A stretch of DNA of 64,000 nucleotides from Paeniroseomonas aquatica. GTDB lineage: Bacteria > Pseudomonadota > Alphaproteobacteria > Acetobacterales > Acetobacteraceae. Made by a program: the position numbers and the translations under genes. The stretch's first letter is position 1, and every line of letters starts with the position of its first letter. The notes under the pieces are model-generated. The model did not search any database, was not told the origin of the DNA, and saw only the letters and a list, made by a program, of their open reading frames with translations. This document shows, piece after piece, positions 18,665-26,600 of the stretch. The stretch is from the NCBI RefSeq assembly GCF_030409335.1, contig NZ_JAUFPN010000191.1, positions 78,153-142,152 of the forward strand, written 5' to 3'.

Positions 18665-19603
18665 ATGGGCATGCGCATCCTCGCCCTCCTGCTGGCCTGC
18701 GCCGCGCCGGCCATGGCGCAGGAGCTGGCCGCCGCCCGTCCCCTCGCCATGGTCGAGGACCCGACCCTGCGGCTTGGCGACATCTTCGACGGGGCCGGCC
18801 CCCGCGCCGGCCTGGCCATCGGCGTCAGCCCGGCGCCGGGCCAGCGGCTGGTGCTGGAGGTGCCGCAGCTCATGGCGCTGGCCCGCCAGCACGGGCTGGG
18901 CTGGCGGCCGCTGTCGCCGCATGAGCGGGTGGTGGTGCAGCGGCCCGGCCGGCCGATCCCGCGCGAGGCGATCGAGGCGGCGCTGCGCCGGCAGCTGGTC
19001 CCGCTGGGGATGGACACGGAGGCCGAGCTCGACCTCGGCGCCATGCTGCTGCCGATGGTGCCGCCGGCGGCGCCGCTGGAACTGGGCACCGAGGCGGTCA
19101 GCTTCGATCCCGGCAGCGGACGCTTCGGCGCGACGCTGGTGGTGATGGCCGAGGGCATGGCGATGCACCGGCTCCGCCTGACCGGCCGCGCCGCGCCGAC
19201 GCTGCTGGCCGTGGTGGCGAACCGCCGCCTGGCGACCGGCGAGATCATCGCCGCGGGCGACGTGCGGAGCATCAGGCTCCGGGCGGACCGGGTGCGTGCC
19301 GGCACGGCGGAACGGGCGGACCAGGTGATCGGCCGGCAGCTGCATCGCCCCCTCGCGGCCGAGGCGCCGGTCCTCGCCGCCGATCTCGGCGCGCCGGCGG
19401 TCGTCGAGAAGAATGCCCTGGTGACCATGCTGCTGGAGGCCCCGGGGCTGTCGCTCAGCGTCCAGGGCCGGGCGCTCGAGGCGGCACCGCGGGGCGGGCT
19501 GGTGCCGGTGATGAATCTCGCCAGCCGGGTAGTGGTGGAGGGCGAGGTGGTCGGTCCGGGACGGGTGCGCGTCGCCATGGGCGCGGCCCCGCTGCGGCCA
19601 TGA
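18665..19603 (+). CDS. flgA: Flagellar P-ring assembly chaperone FlgA
   Basis: A 312-residue periplasmic protein needed for P-ring formation by FlgI. A signal peptide (cut near AMAQE) is followed by a long variable region and a C-terminal SAF-type domain (RRLATGEIIAAGDVR, VVEKNALVTMLLEAPGLSL). It is longer than the E. coli protein, as is common in alphaproteobacteria. The final ATGA overlaps flgH. Confidence 0.9.
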   Translation: MGMRILALLLACAAPAMAQELAAARPLAMVEDPTLRLGDIFDGAGPRAGLAIGVSPAPGQRLVLEVPQLMALARQHGLGWRPLSPHERVVVQRPGRPIPREAIEAALRRQLVPLGMDTEAELDLGAMLLPMVPPAAPLELGTEAVSFDPGSGRFGATLVVMAEGMAMHRLRLTGRAAPTLLAVVANRRLATGEIIAAGDVRSIRLRADRVRAGTAERADQVIGRQLHRPLAAEAPVLAADLGAPAVVEKNALVTMLLEAPGLSLSVQGRALEAAPRGGLVPVMNLASRVVVEGEVVGPGRVRVAMGAAPLRP

Positions 19604-20337
19604 GGAAGCTATCCATGCAGGCGCTCCTGCTCCTCCCCCTGCTGCTTCTGGCCGGCTGCGGCTCGCTGGAACGGCTCTCCCGCGTCGGCCGGCTGCCGGA
19701 GACCTCGGCGGTGGTGAACCCGACGGCCGATCCCGCCTGGCGCCCGGTGACCATGCCGATGCCAAGCCCCCATGAGCCGAGCGCGGCGGCCAACAGCCTC
19801 TGGCGCCCGGGCAGCCGCACCTTCCTGCGCGACCAGCGGGCGGCACAGGTCGGCGACCTCGTGACCATCCTGGTCAGCATCTCGGATGATGCCCAGCTGC
19901 AGAACCGCACCCAGCGGGCCCGCACCGGAACGGACAGCTTCGGCCTGCCGCAGATCTTCGGCATGCAGACCCGCTGGCTGCCGAGCGCGGCCAGCCCCGC
20001 CAGCCTCTTCGACGCGTCCGGCGCGCAGACCACCGACGGCAACGGCACGGTCAAGCGCGGGGAGACGGTGAACCTGCGGCTGGCGGCAACGGTGACCCAG
20101 GTGCTGCCGAACGGCAACCTGGTTGTCTCCGGCAGGCAGGAGGTGCGGGTGAGCGCCGAGCTGCGCGAGCTGGCGGTGCAGGGGGTGATCCGGCCGGAGG
20201 ACGTGGCCAGCGACAATACCATCCGCCACGACCGGCTCGCCGAGGCCCGGATCAGCTACGGCGGCCGCGGCACCCTCTCCGACCTGCAGCAGCCGCGCTA
20301 CGGCCAACAGGTGATGGACGCGATCCTGCCGTTCTAG
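19600..20337 (+). CDS. flgH: Flagellar L-ring lipoprotein FlgH
   Basis: A 245-residue outer-membrane lipoprotein forming the flagellar L ring. The lipobox LLAGC is in the signal peptide; LWRPGSRTFLRDQRAAQVGDLVTILV and the C-terminal ISYGGRGTLSDLQQPRYGQQVMDAILPF are highly conserved. It ends the flgF operon; the next gene, 32 bases on, is unrelated to flagella. Confidence 0.97.
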   Translation: MRKLSMQALLLLPLLLLAGCGSLERLSRVGRLPETSAVVNPTADPAWRPVTMPMPSPHEPSAAANSLWRPGSRTFLRDQRAAQVGDLVTILVSISDDAQLQNRTQRARTGTDSFGLPQIFGMQTRWLPSAASPASLFDASGAQTTDGNGTVKRGETVNLRLAATVTQVLPNGNLVVSGRQEVRVSAELRELAVQGVIRPEDVASDNTIRHDRLAEARISYGGRGTLSDLQQPRYGQQVMDAILPF

Positions 20338-20369
20338 GCATCGCCCGCCCCGAAGCCTAGGATGGACCG

Positions 20370-21095
20370 ATGTGCGGACGTTATTTCCAGCAGCGCGGAC
20401 CCGCCTCCGTCGCGCGCTACTTCGAGGCGGTGAACCCGGTGCCGAATACCCAGCCGAGCTGGAACCGGGCACCGACCCAGGATGCGCTGGTGGTGCGGCG
20501 GCATCCGGAGACCGGGGCGCGCCACCTCGACCCGCTGCGCTGGGGCCTGGTGCCGCGCTGGGCCAGCGACCCCTCCGTGGGCAGCAAGATGATCAATGCG
20601 CGCTCCGAGGGAATCACCGAGAAGCCCTCCTTCCGCGAGGCCTTCCGTAAGCGGCGCTGCCTGGTCACCGCCGATGGCTTCTACGAATGGAAGACCGAGG
20701 GCAAGGCGAAGCAGCCCTTCGCCATCTGCCTCGCCGGGGGTGAGCCGATGGCCCTGGCCGGGCTGTGGGAGGGCTGGCGAGCGCCGGACGGCAGCATCAT
20801 GCGGACCTGCACCATCGTCACCGGGGAGGCGAACGAGAAGCTCTCCGCCATGCACCACCGCATGCCGATGATCCTGCCGCGCGAGGCCTGGCCGCTGTGG
20901 CTGGGCGAGGTGCTGGCGGAGCCGGAGGATCTGCTGGCGCTGCTGCGGCCCTGCCCCTTGGAGCAGGTGCTGGCCTGGCCGGTCAGTCCGCGGGTGAACA
21001 AGGTGGCGGAAAACGACGCGCGGCTGCTGGAGCGCGACCCGCTGGCGATGCCGCCGGCGGGCCTCGACGACCCGCCGCCGGACTTCAGCGAGTGA
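20370..21095 (+). CDS. SRAP-family abasic-site protein (YedK/HMCES-like)
   Basis: A 241-residue SOS response-associated peptidase domain protein. Members crosslink to abasic sites in single-stranded DNA through the catalytic Cys2, exposed after Met removal; here the N-terminus is MCGRYF. The RWGLVPRWASD, NARSEGI, CLVTADGFYEW and MHHRMP blocks are all present. It overlaps the 3' end of the convergent aldolase gene by 11 bases. Confidence 0.95.
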   Translation: MCGRYFQQRGPASVARYFEAVNPVPNTQPSWNRAPTQDALVVRRHPETGARHLDPLRWGLVPRWASDPSVGSKMINARSEGITEKPSFREAFRKRRCLVTADGFYEWKTEGKAKQPFAICLAGGEPMALAGLWEGWRAPDGSIMRTCTIVTGEANEKLSAMHHRMPMILPREAWPLWLGEVLAEPEDLLALLRPCPLEQVLAWPVSPRVNKVAENDARLLERDPLAMPPAGLDDPPPDFSE

Positions 21096-22014
21096 GCACC
21101 GGTTCGCGCGCAGCGAGCCGGTCGTAGAGCGCATCCACCTCGGCCCTTGTCTCCGGCGTCAGCTTCGGCCCGGGGGCACGCAGCGCGGCGCTGGCGATGA
21201 TGCCGCGGCGGGCCAGCACGTGCTTGCGGACGGCCAGGCCCAGCACCGGCTGCAGCTCGTAGCGGATCAGCGGCAGGTGCAGGTCGAAGAGGTCGTGCGC
21301 CGCGGCGTGGTCGCCGGCCGAGACCAGGCGGCAGACGCGGTCGAGCATCTCCGGCACGGCATAGCCGGTCATGATGCCATCGGCGCCGCGCTGCAATTCC
21401 TCGACCAGGAACTGCCCGCCATTGCCGCCGAGGATGGCGATGCGGCGCATCCTGCCTTCCGCCGTCATCCGGCGGAGCGCGGTGAGCTTGTCGAGGCCTG
21501 GGTTGTCCTCGGCCTTCAGCATCACCAGGCGCGGATTCTCGGCCATGCGGCGGATCATCTCGGCCGACATGAAAATGCCGGTGGCCTGGGGGTAGTCCTG
21601 CAGGACGTAGGGCGCGTCGCCGACCGCCTCGGCCGCCTGGGCGATATAGGCGACGACGGCGTCGTCGCCGCGGAGGCCGGGCGGCGGGGCGATCATCACC
21701 CCGGCCGCACCCGCCTCCATCGCGCCGCGGGCCAGCGCCTTCATGCTGGCGAAGCCGGGGGAGGAGACGCCGACCACCACCGGAACGCGGCCGGCCACGC
21801 GCTTCAGGACCTGGCCGGTGAAGGCGAGCGCCTCCGCCGCATCCAGCTTCGGCGCCTCCCCCATGATGCCGAGGATGGTCAGGCCGCTGGCCCCGGCCGC
21901 GAGGTAGGCATCGACCATGCGGTCGGTGCTGGCGAGGTCGAGAGCGCCGGCCTCGGTGAAGGGCGTCGGCGCGATGACGTAGACGCCGGAGGCCGTCGCA
22001 TCGAGGCGCGGCAT
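21085..22014 (-). CDS. DapA/N-acetylneuraminate lyase family aldolase
   Basis: A 309-residue TIM-barrel class I aldolase. The Schiff-base lysine is K167 in LVMLKAEDN and the partner tyrosine is Y141 in LQDYP. A housekeeping dapA usually carries GTTGE; here the loop is ILGIMGE, so the substrate is probably not aspartate semialdehyde. The ATG overlaps the upstream amidohydrolase stop (TGATG), suggesting a joint catabolic role. Confidence 0.85.
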   Translation of the reverse strand: MPRLDATASGVYVIAPTPFTEAGALDLASTDRMVDAYLAAGASGLTILGIMGEAPKLDAAEALAFTGQVLKRVAGRVPVVVGVSSPGFASMKALARGAMEAGAAGVMIAPPPGLRGDDAVVAYIAQAAEAVGDAPYVLQDYPQATGIFMSAEMIRRMAENPRLVMLKAEDNPGLDKLTALRRMTAEGRMRRIAILGGNGGQFLVEELQRGADGIMTGYAVPEMLDRVCRLVSAGDHAAAHDLFDLHLPLIRYELQPVLGLAVRKHVLARRGIIASAALRAPGPKLTPETRAEVDALYDRLAAREPVLTR

Positions 22015-23441
22015 CAGGCGGCGCCCTTGGACATGTCGAAGGGCGGCTGCACGTCGGGCGAGAGCACGGGCGTGTAGGGGTTGCCCGCGGTGCGCTCGGC
22101 GAGGTCGGCCTTGGCGGTCTCGATGATGGCGGGGTTGAGGATGGCATCGACGGCGGTGCCGGCCATGACCTTGGCCACATGCACCATGCCCTTGTGCGCC
22201 GCCGGCAGCATCCCCTGCCCGGTCAGCTGCCAGGAATGGCCCGGCGTGCCGATGGCATAGACCGCGCCGCGCGCCTGCACCGTGGGCACCACCCAGGAGA
22301 CGTCGCCGACATCGGTCGAGCCCATCATCGGCGCGCCGCGCACCTCGAGCGGCACCACCACGTCGCAAAGGGTCACGCCCTTGCGCACCGGCAGGCCGAT
22401 GCGGCGCCAGGAGGCGGTGACATCCTCCTCGGTCAGGGTCGCCTGGAATTCGGCGGCCTTGGCGCGGTCGGCGTCATCGAAGGGTGGCGGGCCGAGGCGG
22501 TCGAAATTCGCCTGCATGGCCCGCTCCAGCGGCAGGTTGCCCATCAGGTTGGAGACGCCGGAGACGATCTTCGCCTCGACCTTCGTCTCGGTCATCAGCG
22601 CGGCGCCGTCGGCAATCTTGCGGACCCGCTCGATGAGGCGCTTCAGCTCGACCAGGTCGCGGGCGCGGATGAGGTAGCGGACCTTGGCCGTCGGCTGCAC
22701 TACGTTCGGCGCGACGCCGCCGGCATCGAGGTAGGCGTAGTGGACGCGGGCGTCGGAGGGCATGTGCTCCCGCATGTAGTTCACGCCGACATTCATCAGC
22801 TCCACCGCATCCAGCGCGGAGCGGCCGAGGTGCGGCGCGGCGGCGGCGTGGCTGGCGCGGCCGGTGAAGGAGAAGTCGATGCGGGTATTGGCGAGGCTGA
22901 TCGCCTCCTGCACCGCGGCGAAGGCGGCGGGATGCCAGGAGATGGCGATGTCGACGTCCGAGAAGGCACCGTCGCGAACCATGAAGCCCTTGGCGGCGCC
23001 GCCTTCCTCGGCCGGGCAGCCGTAGTAGCGGACGCGGCCGGGCAGCTTGTGGGCGGCCAGGTAGTCCTTCACCGCCGTCGCCGCGAGCAGCGAGGCCGAG
23101 CCCAGCAGGTTGTGCCCGCAGCCATGGCCGAAGCCGGGGCCGGGCAGCGGCCGCGGCTCGGCGACGCCGGCCTCCTGCGACAGGCCCGGCAGGGCATCGT
23201 ATTCGCCGAGGATGGCGATGACCGGACCGCCCTCGCCCGCCTCACCCATGACGGCGGTCGGGATGCCGGCCACCTGCTCGGTCACCCGGAAGCCCTGCTG
23301 CTGCAGCATGGCGGTATGCTCGGCGCAGGAGCGCGTCTCGGTATAAGCGAGTTCGGGCATGTGCCAGATGCGGTCGGCCAGCGCCTCGAAATCGGGCTTC
23401 TTGGCGTCGATCAGGCGCCAGATCTGTTCGGTATTGTCCAT
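22014..23441 (-). CDS. M20 family metallo-amidohydrolase (AbgB-like)
   Basis: A 475-residue metal-dependent amidohydrolase of the M20D group. The metal-binding sequence GHGCGHN is present, with the dimerisation domain (FSFTGRASHAAAAPH) in the middle. The closest functional family I recognise is p-aminobenzoyl-glutamate hydrolase subunit B and indole-acetyl amino acid hydrolases. The start MDNTEQIW gives family length. It sits between a Bug binding protein and an aldolase, suggesting uptake and breakdown of an N-acyl compound. Confidence 0.85.
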   Translation of the reverse strand: MDNTEQIWRLIDAKKPDFEALADRIWHMPELAYTETRSCAEHTAMLQQQGFRVTEQVAGIPTAVMGEAGEGGPVIAILGEYDALPGLSQEAGVAEPRPLPGPGFGHGCGHNLLGSASLLAATAVKDYLAAHKLPGRVRYYGCPAEEGGAAKGFMVRDGAFSDVDIAISWHPAAFAAVQEAISLANTRIDFSFTGRASHAAAAPHLGRSALDAVELMNVGVNYMREHMPSDARVHYAYLDAGGVAPNVVQPTAKVRYLIRARDLVELKRLIERVRKIADGAALMTETKVEAKIVSGVSNLMGNLPLERAMQANFDRLGPPPFDDADRAKAAEFQATLTEEDVTASWRRIGLPVRKGVTLCDVVVPLEVRGAPMMGSTDVGDVSWVVPTVQARGAVYAIGTPGHSWQLTGQGMLPAAHKGMVHVAKVMAGTAVDAILNPAIIETAKADLAERTAGNPYTPVLSPDVQPPFDMSKGAA

Positions 23442-23583
23442 GGAGCAGTCCTCGGTGCGGGCGGGCCGTAAGGTCGCACGATCATAGCCCGCGGTGCGCG
23501 GATGGCCACTGGCGATGGCCGGCCTTCGGCCGTGGTGTCGGAGCAGCGCCAGTCCTTGTAGGGACCGGCCCGGCGGCACCGCC

Positions 23584-24549
23584 TCAATCGGCCCGGATGC
23601 GGGCGGCAGCGGCGACCGCGCGCATCGCCGCAACCTCGGCCCGAAGGAAGTCCGTGAAGGCTTCCGGCGGCAACGGAGCCGGCGTCGCCCCTTCCCCCGC
23701 CAGGTAGCGGGCGAAGCCGGGATCGGCTAGCGCCGCATTGGTCGCGGCGTTCAGGATCTGGCGCAAGGGGGGCGGCAGGCCGCGCGGGGCAAACAAGCCC
23801 CACCAGATGCCGCTTTCGTAGTCGATTCCGGCGGCACGGACGATCGGGCCGGCCGGCGTCCCGGCCGGCCTGCCCTCCGCGGTATAGGCGATGATCCGCA
23901 GCAGCCCGCCCCTGATCTGGCCGGCGGCGCTGGCGATGGTGGTGAACATCACGTCGACCCGCCCGGCGACCAGATCCGTCAACGCCGGGGCGGTGCCGCG
24001 ATAGGGCACGTGCTGCAGCCGCGTCCCGGACCGCAGGTTGAACAACTCCGAGGCGATATGCGTCGTGCTGCCGGGGCCGGAGCTGGCGTAATGCAGCCGG
24101 CCCGGCCGCTCGCGGTCCGCCTGGACCAGGGCAGCGATGGAATCGATCGGGGAATCGGGTCGCGTCAGCACCACCAGCGGCGACTGCGCCAGCAAGGCCA
24201 CGGCCTCCAGCTCGACGGCCGGATCGAAGCCGGTGCCCTGGACCGGGCCGATGGCGGCGATCGAGGAGGTGGTGACCAGCAGCGTATAGCCGTCCGGCGG
24301 GCTCTGGGCGAGCAGGCCGACGCCGACCGCGCTGCCGGCGCCCGGGCGGTTCTCGACGATGAAGGGCTGGCCGAAGCGGGCGTGCAGCTGCTCGCAGAGC
24401 GGGCGCGCCACGGCATCGTTGCTGCCGCCGGGGGTGAAGGGGACGATGATGCGGACCGGCCGGAGCGGCCAGGGCTCCCCCTGGGCCCAGGCCGGCGCGG
24501 GCGCCGCCAGAGCTGCCAGCAGGGCGCGCCGCCGGATGGGCTGGTGCAT
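23584..24549 (-). CDS. TctC/Bug family periplasmic binding protein
   Basis: A 321-residue extracytoplasmic binding protein of the tripartite tricarboxylate transporter family. A signal peptide (cut near AWAQG) precedes PVRIIVPFTPGGSNDAVARPL, the typical Bug N-lobe, and HVPYRGTAPALTDLVAGRVDVMF. No tctA/tctB membrane genes are nearby. It probably captures the substrate of the amidohydrolase and aldolase encoded 142 bases downstream. Confidence 0.92.
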   Translation of the reverse strand: MHQPIRRRALLAALAAPAPAWAQGEPWPLRPVRIIVPFTPGGSNDAVARPLCEQLHARFGQPFIVENRPGAGSAVGVGLLAQSPPDGYTLLVTTSSIAAIGPVQGTGFDPAVELEAVALLAQSPLVVLTRPDSPIDSIAALVQADRERPGRLHYASSGPGSTTHIASELFNLRSGTRLQHVPYRGTAPALTDLVAGRVDVMFTTIASAAGQIRGGLLRIIAYTAEGRPAGTPAGPIVRAAGIDYESGIWWGLFAPRGLPPPLRQILNAATNAALADPGFARYLAGEGATPAPLPPEAFTDFLRAEVAAMRAVAAAARIRAD

Positions 24550-24616
24550 GGATCTTCCTCCCCGCCCAGCCTGCCCCAGGCACCGCCGGGCAGCAATCCA
24601 TCTCGCGGCACGATCC

Positions 24617-25255
24617 ATGCTTCGCCGTCGCCGCCGCGCGCGACGGATCGCCTCCGGACCGCGGTGCCTGCAGCCCCGAGCGAGGAGCATCACCCTGCGC
24701 GTCTTGCTGGTGGACAGTGACCTTGAACGGGCGGCGGCCGTGCAGGCGGGGCTGGCCGCGACCGGCTGCGTTGTCGTGGCCATCGCGGCAGGAACCGAGG
24801 AGCTGACCCGCCATGTCCGGGACACCGGGGCGGATGTGATCGTCTGCGGGCTCGATGACCCGTCGCGCGACGAGTTGGAAGGCATGCGGGCCCTGCACCG
24901 GGACGAGCCGCGGCCCGTCGTGCTCTTCGCCGAAAGGGCCGAGCCGGATCAGATCGAGGCTGCGCTGGCCGCCGGCGTCGCCGCCTATGTGGTGGAGGGC
25001 ATGGCCCCGGCGCGGGTGCGGCCAGTGATCGAGGTGGCGATCCGCCGCTTCCGCGCACACCAGGCGCTGCGCGTCGAACTGGCCGAGGCGCGGCAGGGGC
25101 TCGAGGACCGGAAGCTGGTCGACCAGGCCAAGGCCCTGCTGATGCAACGGCACCGCCTGACGGAGCCGGAGGCCTATCAGCGCCTGCGCCGGATGGCCAT
25201 GGATCGCGGGCTGCGGCTGCCCGTCATCGCCGCGCAGATCATGGATAACATTTAG
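24617..25255 (+). CDS. nasT: NasT-like ANTAR response regulator (nitrate antiterminator)
   Basis: A protein of about 212 residues with an N-terminal receiver-like domain (LRVLLVDSD) and a C-terminal ANTAR RNA-binding domain (about residues 155-210; KLVDQAKALLMQRHRLTEPEAYQRL). NasT binds a hairpin leader and prevents early termination when released from NasS by nitrate. The ATG at 24617 gives a basic extension; the conserved domain begins about residue 27, so a rarer start nearer 24695 after GAGGAG is possible. Just downstream is an AT-rich gap with an ANTAR-type hairpin and nasS. Confidence 0.85.
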   Translation: MLRRRRRARRIASGPRCLQPRARSITLRVLLVDSDLERAAAVQAGLAATGCVVVAIAAGTEELTRHVRDTGADVIVCGLDDPSRDELEGMRALHRDEPRPVVLFAERAEPDQIEAALAAGVAAYVVEGMAPARVRPVIEVAIRRFRAHQALRVELAEARQGLEDRKLVDQAKALLMQRHRLTEPEAYQRLRRMAMDRGLRLPVIAAQIMDNI

Positions 25256-25328
25256 CCATTTTGCATTTTATATAGCCATATCTATGCTTATATCTTCCGA
25301 TTGCTTAAGTTAAGGCCATTCCTCTTGA
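25256..25328. promoter_or_regulatory. AT-rich promoter region between nasT and nasS
   Basis: This roughly 70-base stretch is strongly AT-rich in a window that is otherwise GC-rich. It contains TTTTATATAG, CTTATATC and the 11-base palindrome CTTAAGTTAAG (25304-25314). The contrast and its position before the leader suggest the promoter of the nitrate operon. No single -35/-10 or sigma-54 pair stands out, so the start site is not called. Confidence 0.5.
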
Positions 25329-25338
25329 CGCAGCGTAA

Positions 25339-25422
25339 CGCCGCATGGTGCATTGCGGTGATGGGGCGATGCGCAACGGCGTGCATCGCAGCGGTTCCCT
25401 GAACCACCCGTGCGCTGCACCA
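25339..25422 (+). promoter_or_regulatory. ANTAR (NasT) target leader RNA with two hairpins
   Basis: Second hairpin: GCGATGCGC (25366-25374) pairs with GTGCATCGC (25381-25389), 9 bp with one G-U, closing hexaloop AACGGC. ANTAR targets need A at loop position 1 and G at position 4; both are present. First hairpin: CGCCGCA (25339-25345) pairs with TGCGGTG (25354-25360), with an 8-base loop. A third possible stem, GCAGCG/CGCTGC (25388-25393 with 25413-25418), shares the last arm bases of the second hairpin and so could compete with it. No clear T-run was found. Confidence 0.75.
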
Positions 25423-25433
25423 CGCGGTCCAAT

Positions 25434-25472
25434 GGCGGTCCGCACCTGGCCTGTTTCGGCTGGAGGACCGCC
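25434..25472 (+). promoter_or_regulatory. Hairpin covering the nasS ribosome binding site
   Basis: GGCGGTCC (25434-25441) pairs perfectly with GGACCGCC (25465-25472). The ribosome site GGAGG (25462-25466) runs into the 3' arm, 9 bases before the GTG start at 25476. The hairpin could block translation of nasS or act as the attenuator after the ANTAR hairpins. Confidence 0.5.
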
Positions 25473-25475
25473 ACC

Positions 25476-26600
25476 GTGCCACTCGACACGCAAGCCCCTG
25501 CCAGACCCATGCTGCGCCGGCCGGTGCTCCGGACGCTGCGCCTCGGCTTCGTGCCCCTGACCGATGCGGCGCCGCTGCTCATCGCGCAGGAACTCGGGCT
25601 GTTCGACGCGGTCGGGCTGCGGGTGACGCTCTCCGCCGAGGCCTCCTGGGCCGCCGTGCGGGACAAGCTGGCCTTCGGCGCCCTGGATGCCGCGCATCTG
25701 CTCGGGCCGATGCCCATCGCCCTCGCCGCCGGGCTGACCGGGGTCAAGGCCCAGGTGGCCGTCGCCGCGGGGTTGGGCGCCAACGGCAATACCATCACCC
25801 TGTCCAATGCCCTGGCCCAGGAGCTCGGCCGCTGCAAGCCGCCGCTGGCCGCCGCCGCCTTCGCCGCCCTGGTCCGGCGGCGGGCCCAGCAGGGCCGGCG
25901 GCCGCTGACCCTCGCGGTGGTCTTCCCCTTCTCCTCGCACAACTACCTCCTGCGCCACTGGCTCGCCATGGGCGGGCTGGACCCGGACTGCGACCTGCGG
26001 CTGACCGTGGTGCCGCCGCCCATGGTGGCGCAGCGGCTGCTCGACGGCGCCATCGACGGCTTCTGCGCCGGCGAGCCCTGGGGCAGCCATGCCGCCGCGC
26101 TGGGCGCCGGGCGGATCGCGCTCTCCTCCGGCGACATCTGGCCGAACCATCCGGAGAAAGTGCTGTGCTTCTCGACCGAGCAGGTGCGGCAGGACCCGGA
26201 AAGCGCCATCGCCTGCACCGCCGCGGTCATCGGCGCCGCCCGCTGGCTGGATGAGCCGGCCAACCAGGCGGAGGCGGTGAACATCCTCCGCCGCCGCGCC
26301 TTCCCCCGGCTCGACCGGGCCGAGATCGCCAGTGCCTTCGCCGGCATGGCCGAGGGCCTGCCGCTGGCGGCGCCGCTGCGCTTCCGCAACGCAACCCTGC
26401 CGCGCCGCGACCAGGCCGCCTGGTGGCTGGGGCAGATGCGCCGCTGGGGCCACCTGCCGGCCGAGGTCAGCGACAGCACCGCCCTCGCGCCCTGGCGGCA
26501 GGATCTGTGGCGCGCCGCCGCGACCCGGCTGCGCGAGACCGAGCCGCCTGCCCCTTCCCCGCCCCCCCCCTCGCCCGACCTGCCGGAGACCACCCGATGA
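25476..26600 (+). CDS. nasS: NasS-like cytoplasmic nitrate sensor
   Basis: A 374-residue NrtA/CmpA-fold binding protein without a signal peptide, so cytoplasmic. LRLGFVPLTDAAPLLIAQELGLF, SAEASWAAVRDKLAFG and DAAHLLGPMPIAL fit NasS, which binds nitrate and releases NasT. The GTG at 25476 is chosen because GGAGG lies 9 bases upstream; the ATG at 25509 has no good site. It follows the hairpin leader and overlaps nrtA by ATGA, so it heads the 12.4-kb nitrate operon. A plain binding subunit is less likely because export signals are absent and nrtA is adjacent. Confidence 0.85.
   Translation: MPLDTQAPARPMLRRPVLRTLRLGFVPLTDAAPLLIAQELGLFDAVGLRVTLSAEASWAAVRDKLAFGALDAAHLLGPMPIALAAGLTGVKAQVAVAAGLGANGNTITLSNALAQELGRCKPPLAAAAFAALVRRRAQQGRRPLTLAVVFPFSSHNYLLRHWLAMGGLDPDCDLRLTVVPPPMVAQRLLDGAIDGFCAGEPWGSHAAALGAGRIALSSGDIWPNHPEKVLCFSTEQVRQDPESAIACTAAVIGAARWLDEPANQAEAVNILRRRAFPRLDRAEIASAFAGMAEGLPLAAPLRFRNATLPRRDQAAWWLGQMRRWGHLPAEVSDSTALAPWRQDLWRAAATRLRETEPPAPSPPPPSPDLPETTR

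Noticed and set aside
21085..22014. Calling the aldolase the housekeeping dapA
   Set aside because: The Schiff-base lysine is present, but the GTTGE motif is not, and the gene is co-translated with an amidohydrolase rather than lysine genes.
25509..25511. ATG at 25509 as the nasS start
   Set aside because: No ribosome site precedes it, whereas GTG at 25476 has GGAGG at proper spacing. The sensor stays leaderless in either case.
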